A stretch of 32,124 bases of DNA, from the NCBI GenBank assembly GCA_900545245.1, contig UQYV01000039.1:1-32124 (forward strand). Reading direction: 5' to 3'. A program made the translations under genes and the position numbers. Shown in pieces: positions 16,628 to 25,989 of the stretch. Position 1 is the stretch's first letter. The number at the start of each line of letters is the position of its first letter. The DNA is from an uncultured Bacteroidales bacterium (GTDB lineage Bacteria; Bacteroidota; Bacteroidia; Bacteroidales; UBA932). The notes beneath the pieces were generated by a model. The model saw only the letters and a program-made list of their open reading frames with translations. It was not told where the DNA came from and did not search any database.

Positions 16628-19600
16628 ATGAGAAAAACTCGATTAATCAGCATCTGCGTTTTCTCCTTATTCCTTCTGGATTTTGCGGCCATGCTCTCGC
16701 CCGGTACGGACAGGATCGCATCCGCTTCCGAGAGCACGCAAGCTCAGGACGAACGGGTCATCAGGGGAGTAATCCTTGACGCGAACGGCGAGCCGGTAAT
16801 CGGTGCGTCGGTCATCCAGTCCGGCACATCCAATGGTGTAGTGACATCCGTTGATGGTACATTTTCCATCAAGGTTACTCAAGGGGCGAAAATGGACGTG
16901 TCATGCCTCGGCTACAATGACTTGTCCTTCACCGTTGACCAGAGAGATCGCTATGACATTCGGCTCATGGAGTCTTCAGAGTTCCTTGACGAGGTGGTTG
17001 TTGTCGGAATGAACAACCGCCAGACAAGGCGTTCCATCACCGGCGCCGTCTCAACTATCCAGACAAAGGAACTTGTGCAGTCTCCAGTGGCGAACATTTC
17101 CAACGCACTTGCCGGTAAGCTTCCGGGGCTCATTACGGTGCAGTCTTCTGGCGAACCTGGAGCCGATGCCTCATCGCTCTATGTGCGCGGGCTCGGAACC
17201 TATGGAACCAGTGCTCCTCTTGTGGTCATTGACGGACTTCCCCGGAACAAGGCCGACTTCGACATGCTTGATCCGAATGAAATCGAGTCCATCACCATAC
17301 TCAAGGATGCCTCATCCTCTTCGCTCTATGGAATTCAGGGTGCGAACGGAGTCATCGTCGTGAGCACCCGGCGCGGAGGAGGAAACGAGGCTCCGAAGAT
17401 TTCCTTCACCATCCAACAGGCCCTTCAGCAGCCTATTCGTCTGCCTGAGACCATGAGCTCATACGAACAGGCTCTTTACAACCGCGCAGTCGACTACAAC
17501 GACGGGCAGCCTGAACGCTATACCGGAGAGGTGCTTGAAATCATAAAGAACGGCTCCGATCCCTACCAGTACCCGAACACCGATTGGTTCGATGTCGTTC
17601 TGAAAAATCATTCGTGGCAGCAGCAGTACAATATCAATATCTCCGGTTCGCTCGGCAAGAACAACCGCGTGAACTACTTCATCTCCGGAAGTTATATGAA
17701 TCAAGGAACTCTGCTCAACCATACGGACGAGTTTACCGCCAACTACGGGGTGAAGCCCAAGTACGATAGGTGGAACTTCCGTTCCAACCTCGATGTGCAG
17801 GCCACCAAGCGGCTGAACATCAGGATTGACATGGCCGGCCGCCTTGAAACGAGGATTGGACCAAGCGAGAGCTTCACTCATGTGTTCAACATCATCACAA
17901 GCCGCCTCCCAGGTTCGCAGTCAATCTATAACCCTGACGGCACGCTCGCGGCCGGTTCCGCGCTTGAGATACCTTATCAGAACAACCCTTATGGAGTCAT
18001 CACCCGCAGCGGCTACTACAACCGTGGCAGTAATGTGATGTACGGAACCATATCCGCAAAATATGACTTTGACTTCATTACCGAAGGCCTCAGCGCTCAA
18101 GCATATTTCAGTTTTGAGAACACCAACAGCCTCCAAAGGGTGTGGCGGCAGGACTTCGAGCAATTCTGGTATAGGGGACCTGATGCTATTACCGGAGAGC
18201 CTGTCTATCAGGACTATACCACCAACGGCCGTCTTCAGGCCTCCACATGGTCGTCCGTCGAGCGCTACACCTACTACGACCTTCGCTTGAACTATGACCG
18301 CGACTTCGGCCGTCACTCGGTTCACGCGCAGCTGCTCGGTAACCGCACACTCAAAAACCTCTATAGTTCTGAGTATATGTATGCTTATCAAGGCCTTAGC
18401 GCCCGTGCTGCCTACAACTTTGCTCAGCGTTATTTTGCCGAGTTCAATCTCGGTTATAATGGCTCGGAGAACTTCCCTAAGGGCAGGCGCTACGGAGTGT
18501 TCCCTTCCTTCTCCGCCGGCTGGGTCATCAGTGACGAGCCTTGGCTTCATTCGCCCGACTGGATCAAGATTCTCAAGATAAGGGGCTCTTACGGAACTGT
18601 CGGAAATGACCAGATTGGTGGCAACCGCTTCCTCTATATCAGCGAGTTCGGTCCGGGTGGAGGCCTTGGAAACATATTCCCGAACGGGTATTACTTCGGA
18701 ACTACAAATGGTGGAACGTCGGCCGCCGGCGGACACAACGAGACACGCGTTGGTAACGCCTATGTCACATGGGAGAAGGCCTACAAGACCAACGCCGGAT
18801 TCGATCTCTCGCTCTTCGAGGGCAACGTACTCAACCTCACGGTGGACTATTTTCATGAGAGGCGCGACAATATCCTAACTGCTGCGGGAAGCGTCCCGGA
18901 CTATGTCGGCATCACCAACATCGCTCCGCGCAACTCCGGAAAGGTCGTTAATCAGGGTGTGGAGGGGGAAATCCGCTTCTTTAAGGCATTCTCTAAGGAC
19001 TTCTCGATTTTCTCCAACCTTCAGATGACGTGGGCGAAGAACAAGGTGCTCGAAAACGACCAGCCGACTCCTGCCTATGACTACCAGGACCTTCGTGGGT
19101 ATGAAATCGGCTATGCCCTCGGCTACAAGTCCATAGGCTTCTTTGAGAGTCAGGAGGATATCGACGGCAGCCCTGCGCAGAAGTTCGGCCCGGTGATTCC
19201 TGGCGACATTAAGTATCAAGACACCAACGGTGACAACGTGATTGATCCTTCCGACCGTGTGCCTATCAAGTGTTTCTCCGTGCCCACGCTCACCGGCGGC
19301 CTCTCAATCGGGTTCAATATCCACGGCTTTGACTTCAGCATGTTACTGAGCGGTGCAATGGGAGGAACGGCCCGTCTGTGGTCTTATCCGTCTAGTGTCA
19401 TCAACCTGCGCAGATGGACCAAGGAAAACAAAGATGCGATACTCCCTGTTGCACACACCACCGCGAACAACAACGTTATTTCAGATCAGAACCTCATGAA
19501 GACCGACTACCTCAAGCTTAGGAATATCGAGCTCGGTTACACTTTCCCGACCGCGTGGATGAAGAAGATTCACGTCACCGCGGCGCGAATCTATGTGAAT

Positions 19601-19729
19601 GCGCAGAACGTGGCTGTGTGGGATAGGATGTGGCTCAAGGACCGCGACCCTGAGTCTGCTGGCTCCGGAACACTTCCTTATCCGCTCCAGAGAGTGTTCA
19701 ACATGGGACTTCGCTTTGAATTACAGTAA
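16628..19729 (+). CDS. SusC/RagA-family TonB-dependent outer-membrane transporter
   Basis: SusC-type proteins import oligosaccharides across the outer membrane using TonB energy. The 1033-residue product has an N-terminal signal sequence, a carboxypeptidase-D regulatory-like domain (about 45-125; RGVILDANGEPVIGASV and FSIKVTQGA), a TonB-box-like region (EVVVVG), the plug domain (about 130-235, ending with SLYGIQGANGVIVVSTRRG, the SusC hallmark) and a long beta-barrel ending in an aromatic-containing strand (VFNMGLRFELQ). No N-terminal STN signalling domain is present, so control through an anti-sigma factor is unlikely. The divergent ROK gene is a better candidate regulator. It is followed after 3 nt by susD. 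Substrate is not predictable from sequence. Confidence 0.95.
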   Translation: MRKTRLISICVFSLFLLDFAAMLSPGTDRIASASESTQAQDERVIRGVILDANGEPVIGASVIQSGTSNGVVTSVDGTFSIKVTQGAKMDVSCLGYNDLSFTVDQRDRYDIRLMESSEFLDEVVVVGMNNRQTRRSITGAVSTIQTKELVQSPVANISNALAGKLPGLITVQSSGEPGADASSLYVRGLGTYGTSAPLVVIDGLPRNKADFDMLDPNEIESITILKDASSSSLYGIQGANGVIVVSTRRGGGNEAPKISFTIQQALQQPIRLPETMSSYEQALYNRAVDYNDGQPERYTGEVLEIIKNGSDPYQYPNTDWFDVVLKNHSWQQQYNINISGSLGKNNRVNYFISGSYMNQGTLLNHTDEFTANYGVKPKYDRWNFRSNLDVQATKRLNIRIDMAGRLETRIGPSESFTHVFNIITSRLPGSQSIYNPDGTLAAGSALEIPYQNNPYGVITRSGYYNRGSNVMYGTISAKYDFDFITEGLSAQAYFSFENTNSLQRVWRQDFEQFWYRGPDAITGEPVYQDYTTNGRLQASTWSSVERYTYYDLRLNYDRDFGRHSVHAQLLGNRTLKNLYSSEYMYAYQGLSARAAYNFAQRYFAEFNLGYNGSENFPKGRRYGVFPSFSAGWVISDEPWLHSPDWIKILKIRGSYGTVGNDQIGGNRFLYISEFGPGGGLGNIFPNGYYFGTTNGGTSAAGGHNETRVGNAYVTWEKAYKTNAGFDLSLFEGNVLNLTVDYFHERRDNILTAAGSVPDYVGITNIAPRNSGKVVNQGVEGEIRFFKAFSKDFSIFSNLQMTWAKNKVLENDQPTPAYDYQDLRGYEIGYALGYKSIGFFESQEDIDGSPAQKFGPVIPGDIKYQDTNGDNVIDPSDRVPIKCFSVPTLTGGLSIGFNIHGFDFSMLLSGAMGGTARLWSYPSSVINLRRWTKENKDAILPVAHTTANNNVISDQNLMKTDYLKLRNIELGYTFPTAWMKKIHVTAARIYVNAQNVAVWDRMWLKDRDPESAGSGTLPYPLQRVFNMGLRFELQ

Positions 19730-19741
19730 ATTATGATAGAG

Positions 19742-21436
19742 ATGAAAAGAATATACTATGTTTTTACCGTCATTGCCGCTGCCTCCATTGCCGTTTCCTG
19801 TGGCGACTTCCTTGAACGTGCTCCGGGTGACAACATGACCAAGGAAGAATTGTTTTCCAAGATTGAGACGGCGGAGCGCTATCTGGATAATGCCTATGTC
19901 TATCTTCCGGACTTCCAGTGCAACACGGAAGACCTTACAGGGCGTTACAAACTCGGCGGCGCTACAGACGAAATCGGCTTTCAGCAAGCTTCCGGTTATC
20001 CGGCATCGCCTTTCGACATCAACCTCGGAAGCTGGAACCCGACCCAGATGCCGATGGCACGCAACTGGAGCGACTTCTACGGCTGCATTAGGCGCTGCAA
20101 TATGTTCATCGAGAATTATGACCTGATTCCTGAAGATATGTCGGCCGGTGGGGCGAGCAACCGGAAGGAGAGGTTGCTTGGCGAGGCCTATGGACTCCGT
20201 GGTTACTACTATTTTCTGCTCTTCAAGCAGTGGGGTGGCGTACCGATTCTGAATTCAGTGCTCGACCCGGGAAACGTCGAGTCGCTCAATGGAATCAAGA
20301 GGGCGAGTGCGGAAGAGATCGTGAGCCAGATTCTCTCTGACATGGATGAGGCTATGCTTCACCTCCCGGAGAAGCACGACGACGCCAACTTTGGCCGTTT
20401 CACCTCCGTCGTTGCGGCTGTGGTGAAGGCTCAGGTGAAGCTCTATTGGGCCAGCAAGTATTGGAATAGGGACAATGACACTGCGCGTTGGGAAGATGCT
20501 GCGGAGGCAAACCGTGAGGCTTTGAACATGGCTGAAAAGGCGGGTTACATTCTTGCCCCGACCTACACGGAGATGTTCAACAAGGCCGCTATTTCAAGCG
20601 AGTTCATCTGGACGAAGAATTCTGAGCACTATGAGTGCTACTGGTGGGATTTCTACGCGATGCCACTTGGTTATAATGCCTACAATGTCGACGGACCGCT
20701 TCAAGAGATTGTGGATGACTTCGAGATGAAGGCAACCGGAAAGATTCCCGTAACAGGTTACAATGCCGACAATACGCAGATTATTGACGTAACTTCCGGT
20801 TATGACCCCGAGCATCCTTGGGAAGGGCGAGATGACAGGTTCTACAGTTGCATACTTTACAACGGAGCGATGCTCCAAGGCCGTCCGATTGACATCTCTG
20901 CCAATGGGAAGGACAATATCAACATCGGTTCAATCATCCGCACGAACTACTTCACGAGGAAATATCTCGACGAGAACCACAACCTCGTGACCAACGCCAG
21001 CTGGACCTACCGCCGCTTCGCCATTATGAGGACATCAGAATTGTATCTGAACTATGCCGAGGCTCTGATTGAGATGGGAGGCGCTTCCAATCTGGAGCGG
21101 GCCAAAGAACTTATCAACACCATCCGTCGCCGGGCCAAGTGCGTCATAGAGATTCCGTCCGGGCTCACTCAGGAGCAGCTTCGTGCGAAGGTTCGTCAGG
21201 AGCGCAGGATGGAACTGGTGTTCGAAAACCACAGGTTCTGGGATGTGCGACGCTGGATGATTGCGGAGACGGTGGACAACAAGACCGTGCATCGCGTGGC
21301 CGTGGATGCCGACGGCAAAATTACCTATCCTGTGTTCCAGAAGAGGGTGTTCGATCCTGCGCGCCACTACCTCTTCCCTATTCCTCAGACAGAAATCGAC
21401 AAGAACCGCGCTTTGGAGCAGAATCCTGGCTGGTGA
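19742..21436 (+). CDS. SusD/RagB-family nutrient-binding lipoprotein
   Basis: SusD proteins form the lid over the SusC channel and bind glycan at the cell surface. The product (564 aa) has a lipoprotein signal MKRIYYVFTVIAAASIAVSC with lipidated Cys20 followed by GDFLE, an acidic export signature. It shows the SusD pattern throughout: an AERYLDNAY-like N-terminus, GEAYGLRGYYYFLLFKQWGGVP in the TPR core, and the C-terminal RRFAIMRTSELYLNYAEALIEMGG, RQERRMELVFENHRFWDVRRW and HYLFPIPQTEIDKN. An ATG three codons upstream (19733) is possible; the one at 19742 gives the cleaner signal peptide. Confidence 0.95.
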   Translation: MKRIYYVFTVIAAASIAVSCGDFLERAPGDNMTKEELFSKIETAERYLDNAYVYLPDFQCNTEDLTGRYKLGGATDEIGFQQASGYPASPFDINLGSWNPTQMPMARNWSDFYGCIRRCNMFIENYDLIPEDMSAGGASNRKERLLGEAYGLRGYYYFLLFKQWGGVPILNSVLDPGNVESLNGIKRASAEEIVSQILSDMDEAMLHLPEKHDDANFGRFTSVVAAVVKAQVKLYWASKYWNRDNDTARWEDAAEANREALNMAEKAGYILAPTYTEMFNKAAISSEFIWTKNSEHYECYWWDFYAMPLGYNAYNVDGPLQEIVDDFEMKATGKIPVTGYNADNTQIIDVTSGYDPEHPWEGRDDRFYSCILYNGAMLQGRPIDISANGKDNINIGSIIRTNYFTRKYLDENHNLVTNASWTYRRFAIMRTSELYLNYAEALIEMGGASNLERAKELINTIRRRAKCVIEIPSGLTQEQLRAKVRQERRMELVFENHRFWDVRRWMIAETVDNKTVHRVAVDADGKITYPVFQKRVFDPARHYLFPIPQTEIDKNRALEQNPGW

Positions 21437-21474
21437 TAAAAGTAAATAACTAATAACTTTAAATCTGAATTATT

Positions 21475-22959
21475 ATGAAAAGAATCATGCTTGCAATCAG
21501 TGCAGCAGCCCTTGCTGCCGGACTGTTTGTCTCATGTGAAAAGACTCCTCAGGACAACGGAAAGCCTGCGGACGAAAAGATTACTGTCAGCATGAAGGCT
21601 GATGCCACATTTGCGGCGGACAACACCGCGAAGCTTACGCTTGAACTTTCCAAGGCGGCTTCCGCCGACGTGACCGTGACCCTGGCCAAGGCTCCGGTTC
21701 AGAGCGGCAATAACGAGGTACCGGCCGATTTCTCGAAGAATGTGAAGATAGGGAAAGGCAAGATTTCCGTTGATGTCAAGGTTGAGGCCGATGTTCTTGG
21801 ACTTGATTCTGGTGAGTACCAGGCAGCGATTCAGATAGTCTCAGTCAAGGGCGCTGAGAAATCTGAGAACTCAGTAGTCTACATTGCGCTTAGCTATTCT
21901 TTCAAGCCGGAGGTGAATCTCTATGCCGACAACACTTTCTCTGGTGACAAGACCGCGAAGATTCGCGTCGCCCTTGCAAAGGCAACCACGAAGGACGTGA
22001 AGGTGAAACTTGCGTCTGCTGCAGACAATAAATATATGGTTACAATAGCACCTGCCGAACTTACGATTGTCGCCGGGCAGACCGAGGCCGAGGCCGTTGC
22101 GACGATTGATGTGCCGGAAAACGTTGAAATTGGCGTCACTCCTCATGTAATTGATATCGTTGAGGTCGAGAATGCAGTAAAGGGCAAGGTTACTACAGCG
22201 ACCATAAACCTCGCATATCCGTTCTCTTACGCAATCACCATCGATGGAGACTTTTCCGACTGGGACAAGGACGGAATCATCACCTATTCGCTTCCAGAAG
22301 GAACGGTTCTTTATCCGATGATTCGTAAGATGAAGCTTACCGGTGACAGCAAGACCGTATATCTTTACTTCGAGTTTGTAGATCCTGGCACGGTTGAATA
22401 TTACAGCAGCAACAAGAAGGAAGTCCGCAAGGGCGAGCCTCTCGCAAGCAACAATCTGCCTATCGACATCTGGATTGATGCGGACGGAAATATCGAGACG
22501 GGATGCTATGTGGCGGCAACAGATAACGAAACTACTTATCCTCCGTATGCTCAGGATAATATGGGACTTGAGTGGTATATCGAAGGCGGTTTCCATATGG
22601 GTAATCCGTTTACAGATTTCACGGGTCTGACGGCTTATTTCTATGGCGGAAAGGATAAGGATAATGTGTGGAGTGGAGGACTTGCTTCACAGGCTGGTAA
22701 CTATACGGCAGCCGAGTTCTTCGGACAGGTTGCTTTCGACGAGGGCAAGAACCTCGGTCAGGCAGAGGTTATGTTCGACAGGAAATTCTTCAAGATGACC
22801 ACGAACAAGGCAAGGTTTGCCATCAAACTTATGGATGGTCCTCTTAACTGGAATGCGATAGGCTATCTTCCGCAAGGCAACGCTACCGATATGAAGAATC
22901 CTGAATCAAGAACGCAGGTTGATATGGCAACCGTAATCCTTCCAGACTATGTTGAATAA
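21475..22959 (+). CDS. putative surface glycan-binding lipoprotein
   Basis: This 494-residue lipoprotein (Cys21 in LFVSCEK) sits where SusE/SusF or a surface glycan-binding protein usually lies. Residues about 30-135 and 140-245 look like two beta-sandwich modules of related pattern (KADATFAADNTAKLTLELSKA and YADNTFSGDKTAKIRVALAKA), similar to Calx-beta/DUF1735-like modules. The C-terminal half (about 250-490) starts with ITIDGDFSDWD, the opening typical of CBM9-like sugar-binding domains. No catalytic motif is evident. Its stop overlaps the start of the next gene by 11 bp, so the two are probably co-translated. Assignment rests on architecture and position. Confidence 0.75.
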   Translation: MKRIMLAISAAALAAGLFVSCEKTPQDNGKPADEKITVSMKADATFAADNTAKLTLELSKAASADVTVTLAKAPVQSGNNEVPADFSKNVKIGKGKISVDVKVEADVLGLDSGEYQAAIQIVSVKGAEKSENSVVYIALSYSFKPEVNLYADNTFSGDKTAKIRVALAKATTKDVKVKLASAADNKYMVTIAPAELTIVAGQTEAEAVATIDVPENVEIGVTPHVIDIVEVENAVKGKVTTATINLAYPFSYAITIDGDFSDWDKDGIITYSLPEGTVLYPMIRKMKLTGDSKTVYLYFEFVDPGTVEYYSSNKKEVRKGEPLASNNLPIDIWIDADGNIETGCYVAATDNETTYPPYAQDNMGLEWYIEGGFHMGNPFTDFTGLTAYFYGGKDKDNVWSGGLASQAGNYTAAEFFGQVAFDEGKNLGQAEVMFDRKFFKMTTNKARFAIKLMDGPLNWNAIGYLPQGNATDMKNPESRTQVDMATVILPDYVE

Positions 22960-24001
22960 ATTCGCCAAATTTTCGACACTTTTTGCAACCTCTTTCCTGC
23001 TGCTCGCGTTTTGCGCGGGCTGCGGGAAAAAGGCCGACGAGCCTTTCTTCAAACTGCGGGGAGTCATCCTCTGCTGGGACGACATCAAGAATCCTGATGT
23101 CATTGACTGGATTGACTTGATGAAGAAGAATGGGCTGAATACTATCAGTGTATGCGGACACCCGTACGATAGCCCCGAGTACTACGAGTTTCGTCAGAAA
23201 TGCATCGATGCTGGACTTGACTTCGAGTACGAGGAGCACGCAATGTCGTGGTTGCTTCCGCGTGAACTGTTCGCTACCCACCCGGAGTATTTCCGTATGG
23301 ACGAGAACGGTGTGCGTCAGAGCGACGGCAACGGATGTCCTTCGTGTCAGGAGGGACTTGAAGTTCTGATGTCAAATGTTCCGGAGTTCGTTCGCACCCA
23401 TCAGCCTTCGAACCACAAGTACTACACATGGCTCTTTGACGGCGGTGATGTCTGTCATTGCGAGAAATGCCGTGGCTACAATGTAGCCGACCAGGGACTC
23501 ATTTTTGAGAACCACATTATCAAGGCTTTGCGCAAGATAGACCCAGAGGCACAACTCGCTCACCTTGCCTACCACAACTCCATTGAGGCTCCCTCATGCG
23601 TGAAGCCGGAGGAAGGAATATTCCTTGAGTTCGCACCTTTCTTCCGCACATGGGACCAACCTCTTAAAAATAAGGACGCGGTCGGACGCGACGGCAAGAC
23701 CACCCACGGTGAGTTTCTTCGCATGCTTGAGGACAATCTCAAGGTTTTCCCTGCCGAGACAGCACAGGTGCTTGACTATTGGATGGATGATTCTCTCTAC
23801 AGCGGCTGGAAGAAGCCTCAGGTTCAAGTTCCTTGGAATAGGGACGTCTTCCTCTCTGATCTTGAGACATATGCGTCCTACGGAATACGCAACATCACGG
23901 CCTATGCCATCTATGTCGACGACTATTATGTCAAGACCTTCGGGGATATATCTTTTGTGGATGACTACGGTCAGGGGCTACTTAATTATCGGGCTAAATA
24001 A
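22949..24001 (+). CDS. DUF4838-type lipoprotein, paralogue 1 (putative glycoside hydrolase)
   Basis: The 350-residue protein is a lipoprotein (Cys25 in FCAGCGKK) resembling DUF4838 proteins, a family with a TIM-barrel-like fold found in Bacteroidetes glycan loci. It is about half identical to the neighbour at 24155. Shared blocks are EEH-MS-LLPRE (Glu95, Glu96), FDGGDVCHCEKC (Asp164, Asp167; Cys169, Cys171, Cys174 as a likely metal or structural site), IFLEFAPFFRTWDQPL (Glu227) and YWMDDSLYSGW (Asp280, Asp281). The conserved acids are candidate catalytic residues; activity is not established. The start overlaps the upstream gene by 11 bp. The stop codon lies inside the structured repeat at 23991, and the protein ends about four residues earlier than its paralogue. 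Confidence 0.75.
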   Translation: MLNKFAKFSTLFATSFLLLAFCAGCGKKADEPFFKLRGVILCWDDIKNPDVIDWIDLMKKNGLNTISVCGHPYDSPEYYEFRQKCIDAGLDFEYEEHAMSWLLPRELFATHPEYFRMDENGVRQSDGNGCPSCQEGLEVLMSNVPEFVRTHQPSNHKYYTWLFDGGDVCHCEKCRGYNVADQGLIFENHIIKALRKIDPEAQLAHLAYHNSIEAPSCVKPEEGIFLEFAPFFRTWDQPLKNKDAVGRDGKTTHGEFLRMLEDNLKVFPAETAQVLDYWMDDSLYSGWKKPQVQVPWNRDVFLSDLETYASYGIRNITAYAIYVDDYYVKTFGDISFVDDYGQGLLNYRAK

Positions 24002-24107
24002 AAAGCGGATTGCTGCGTTGTGCGGCTCGCCTAAATCCTCACAACCATCAGGTTGCTGCGGTTTAGGCTTCGCCGCACGCCTTGCACTCCATCTTTTTAT
24101 TTAACCC
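23991..24107. repeat. structured palindromic element, copy 1
   Basis: This 117-bp imperfect palindrome has, from outside in: GGG/CCC and an 11-bp stem TAAATAAAAAG/CTTTTTATTTA; a 14/14 internal loop (24006-24019 and 24079-24092); stems GTGCGGC/GCCGCAC and GCCTAAA/TTTAGGC with a small bulge between; a 6/6 loop (TCCTCA/CTGCGG); and CAACC/GGTTG closing an ATCA loop. Its loops match the element at 28908-29023 (opposite orientation) almost base for base, while its central stem differs. It contains the last codons and TAA stop of the upstream gene. Confidence 0.85.
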
Positions 24108-24154
24108 TCCTATTCAGATTATTAAGAGAGAATACCTTTTATTGAGAGTAAAGA

Positions 24155-25312
24155 ATGATGATTAGAAAGACTGTGTTGATTCTGACGTTTGCGGCGGCTG
24201 CGCTGGTGATGTCCTGCACTCCGGAGAATACGGGGTCTGCGGTGAACGGGTGGGAGAATATCGGCAAGGATAACCCTGACAAACCGGGACCAGAAAACCC
24301 TGAGAAACCGGAAAATCCTGACAATCCTGAGAAACCGGAGCATTTCTTCAAGATGAGGGGGCTCGTGCTCGGTTGGCCCGAGGTGAGCAACGCCAGGGTG
24401 ATAGACTACATCTCGATTGCGAAGAGGAACGGAATAAACACGTTCAGTGTCTATAATGCTCCTCGCGGTACTCAGGTCTGGACGAATTTTGAGAAAAACT
24501 GCACCGATGCCGGAATTGACATTGAGTTCGAGGAGCATATGATGTCTTTTCTTCTGCCTCGCGAGCGCTTCGATAACTATCCGGACTGGTTCCGTATGGA
24601 CAAGAGCGGCAATCGCACGAAGGATGCCAACGGCTGTCCTTCGTCCGACGGCGCTCTGAACGAGGTCTATCGCAATGCCATAGACATCGGTCGACGTTAC
24701 GCATCGACGAATCACCGCTACTATTTTTGGCTCGACGATGGCGGGGATATCTGTCATTGTCCAAAGTGTAAGGATCTGAATGCTTCCGACCAAGCCCTTA
24801 TTTTTGAAAATAAGGCAATCGAAGCCCTCAAGACCATAGATCCGGAGGCGAAGCTCGCGCACTTGTGCTACAGCAACACCCTTGAACCGCCAAGAACAGT
24901 GAAGCCGCATGAGGATATATTCCTCGAATTTGCACCATTCTTTCGCACATGGGATCAGCCTCTCGCCAACACATGGGCGAAGGGACGCAGTGGCATCACC
25001 CACGCCGAGTATCTCAAGCAACTCAAGGCCAACCTTAAGGTTTTTCCGGCCGCGACCGCGCAGGTGCTCGAATATTGGATGGATGACTCGCTTTTCAGCG
25101 GATGGGACGAGAGCAATCTCGTGGAAGTTCCATGGAGCAATGAGATTTTCCTCAAGGATCTTGAAACCTACGCATCCCACGGCATCACCAACATCACCTG
25201 TTATGCAGCCTATGTCGGTCCTAAGTATGTGCAAAAATTCGGCTATCCGAAATTTCTTGACGAGTACGGACAGGGTCTGATGAACTACGGAGCGGAGAAA
25301 CAGGGACGATGA
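24155..25312 (+). CDS. DUF4838-type lipoprotein, paralogue 2 (putative glycoside hydrolase)
   Basis: The 385-residue lipoprotein (Cys21 in VMSCTPEN) repeats the plan of the gene at 22949 but adds a Pro/Glu/Asn-rich linker of about 25 residues (NPDKPGPENPEKP and onward) between the lipid anchor and the catalytic-like domain. The domain keeps EEH-MSFLLPRE, DDGGDICHCPKC, IFLEFAPFFRTWDQPL and YWMDDSLFSGW. The residue before the GGD block is Asp-Asp here versus Phe-Asp in paralogue 1, and binding-site loops such as YNAPRGT differ, so the two may act on different linkages. The spacer may hold the enzyme away from the surface. Activity is inferred only. Confidence 0.75.
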   Translation: MMIRKTVLILTFAAAALVMSCTPENTGSAVNGWENIGKDNPDKPGPENPEKPENPDNPEKPEHFFKMRGLVLGWPEVSNARVIDYISIAKRNGINTFSVYNAPRGTQVWTNFEKNCTDAGIDIEFEEHMMSFLLPRERFDNYPDWFRMDKSGNRTKDANGCPSSDGALNEVYRNAIDIGRRYASTNHRYYFWLDDGGDICHCPKCKDLNASDQALIFENKAIEALKTIDPEAKLAHLCYSNTLEPPRTVKPHEDIFLEFAPFFRTWDQPLANTWAKGRSGITHAEYLKQLKANLKVFPAATAQVLEYWMDDSLFSGWDESNLVEVPWSNEIFLKDLETYASHGITNITCYAAYVGPKYVQKFGYPKFLDEYGQGLMNYGAEKQGR

Positions 25313-25325
25313 CGAACAGAAAATA

Positions 25326-25985
25326 ATGAAGATAATGACAAAATGTAGTGTAACTATATTCAAGGCGGCCGCCCTTTTTTCATTCTTTGGGGCGGTCGCT
25401 GTTTCCTGTGGCAGGAATGCGGGAGACGGAGGCGCGTTTGTCGTGTCCCCGTCCGCCGCAATCGATGGTCTCCATGCACCTTGGGACTGTCTTGATGACA
25501 GAACTCTCTTTCGCTGCTTTTCAGACGGAGAGTCATTCTATTTCTCCTATGAAGTCACTGACACGACTCCGACATACGCGGAGAATTTCACGGGTGAGGC
25601 TACGGTTGAGAATGAGGACCGGGTGGAGATATTCTTCAGTCCGAAGCGATCAATGGACGATTATTATTGTGCGGAGATTGACCCGCTCGGGCGTGTGCTC
25701 GACTACTCCGGTCACTACTACCGTGACATTGACTATGGTTGGGGTTTCCGCACGATGCATCTTGTTGGACAACTTACTGAAAATGGCTATATTGTTGCCG
25801 GAAAGGTTTCCAAAGACGAGCTCCGCAAACTCGGCTGTGACCTTGAAAATGGTTTCTGGATGGGTGTGTTCCGAGCGGACTACCATACTGACATGACCGT
25901 GAATTGGTATTCGGCAGTTAGTACGGACGACATATCCCCGGATTTTCATAAACCCGAAGTTTTGTTTTTTACGAAAATAAGATAA
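25326..25985 (+). CDS. CBM9-like sugar-binding lipoprotein
   Basis: This 219-residue lipoprotein (Cys28 in AVAVSCGRN) consists of one domain similar to family 9 carbohydrate-binding modules: an IDGLHAPWD opening, FSDGESFYFSYEVTD, an acidic VENEDRVEIFFSP block, and YYCAEIDPLGRVLDY. Such domains bind sugar chain ends in xylanases and occur alone in Bacteroidetes loci. It is 13 nt after paralogue 2 and 4 nt before the DUF5107 gene, so it is in the same transcript. It could capture or present oligosaccharide for the neighbouring enzymes. A second ATG at 25335 is a possible start. Confidence 0.75.
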   Translation: MKIMTKCSVTIFKAAALFSFFGAVAVSCGRNAGDGGAFVVSPSAAIDGLHAPWDCLDDRTLFRCFSDGESFYFSYEVTDTTPTYAENFTGEATVENEDRVEIFFSPKRSMDDYYCAEIDPLGRVLDYSGHYYRDIDYGWGFRTMHLVGQLTENGYIVAGKVSKDELRKLGCDLENGFWMGVFRADYHTDMTVNWYSAVSTDDISPDFHKPEVLFFTKIR

Positions 25986-25989
25986 TGTA

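Noticed and set aside
23625..24104. Plus-strand frame ending inside repeat copy 1
   Set aside because: It is out of frame with the DUF4838 gene, and its C-terminus is only a translation of the structured repeat.
24133..24140. TACCTTTT as a promoter for paralogue 2
   Set aside because: It departs from TAnnTTTG, lacks a -33 box and would leave almost no leader before the ATG at 24155.
24280..24345. Short tandem-like repeat at the start of DUF4838 paralogue 2, considered as CRISPR-like or regulatory
   Set aside because: The units are irregular and in frame; they encode a Pro/Glu/Asn-rich linker, with no spacer structure.
24122..25363. 413-aa open frame on the minus strand
   Set aside because: Antisense shadow of DUF4838 paralogue 2; its sequence has no family resemblance.
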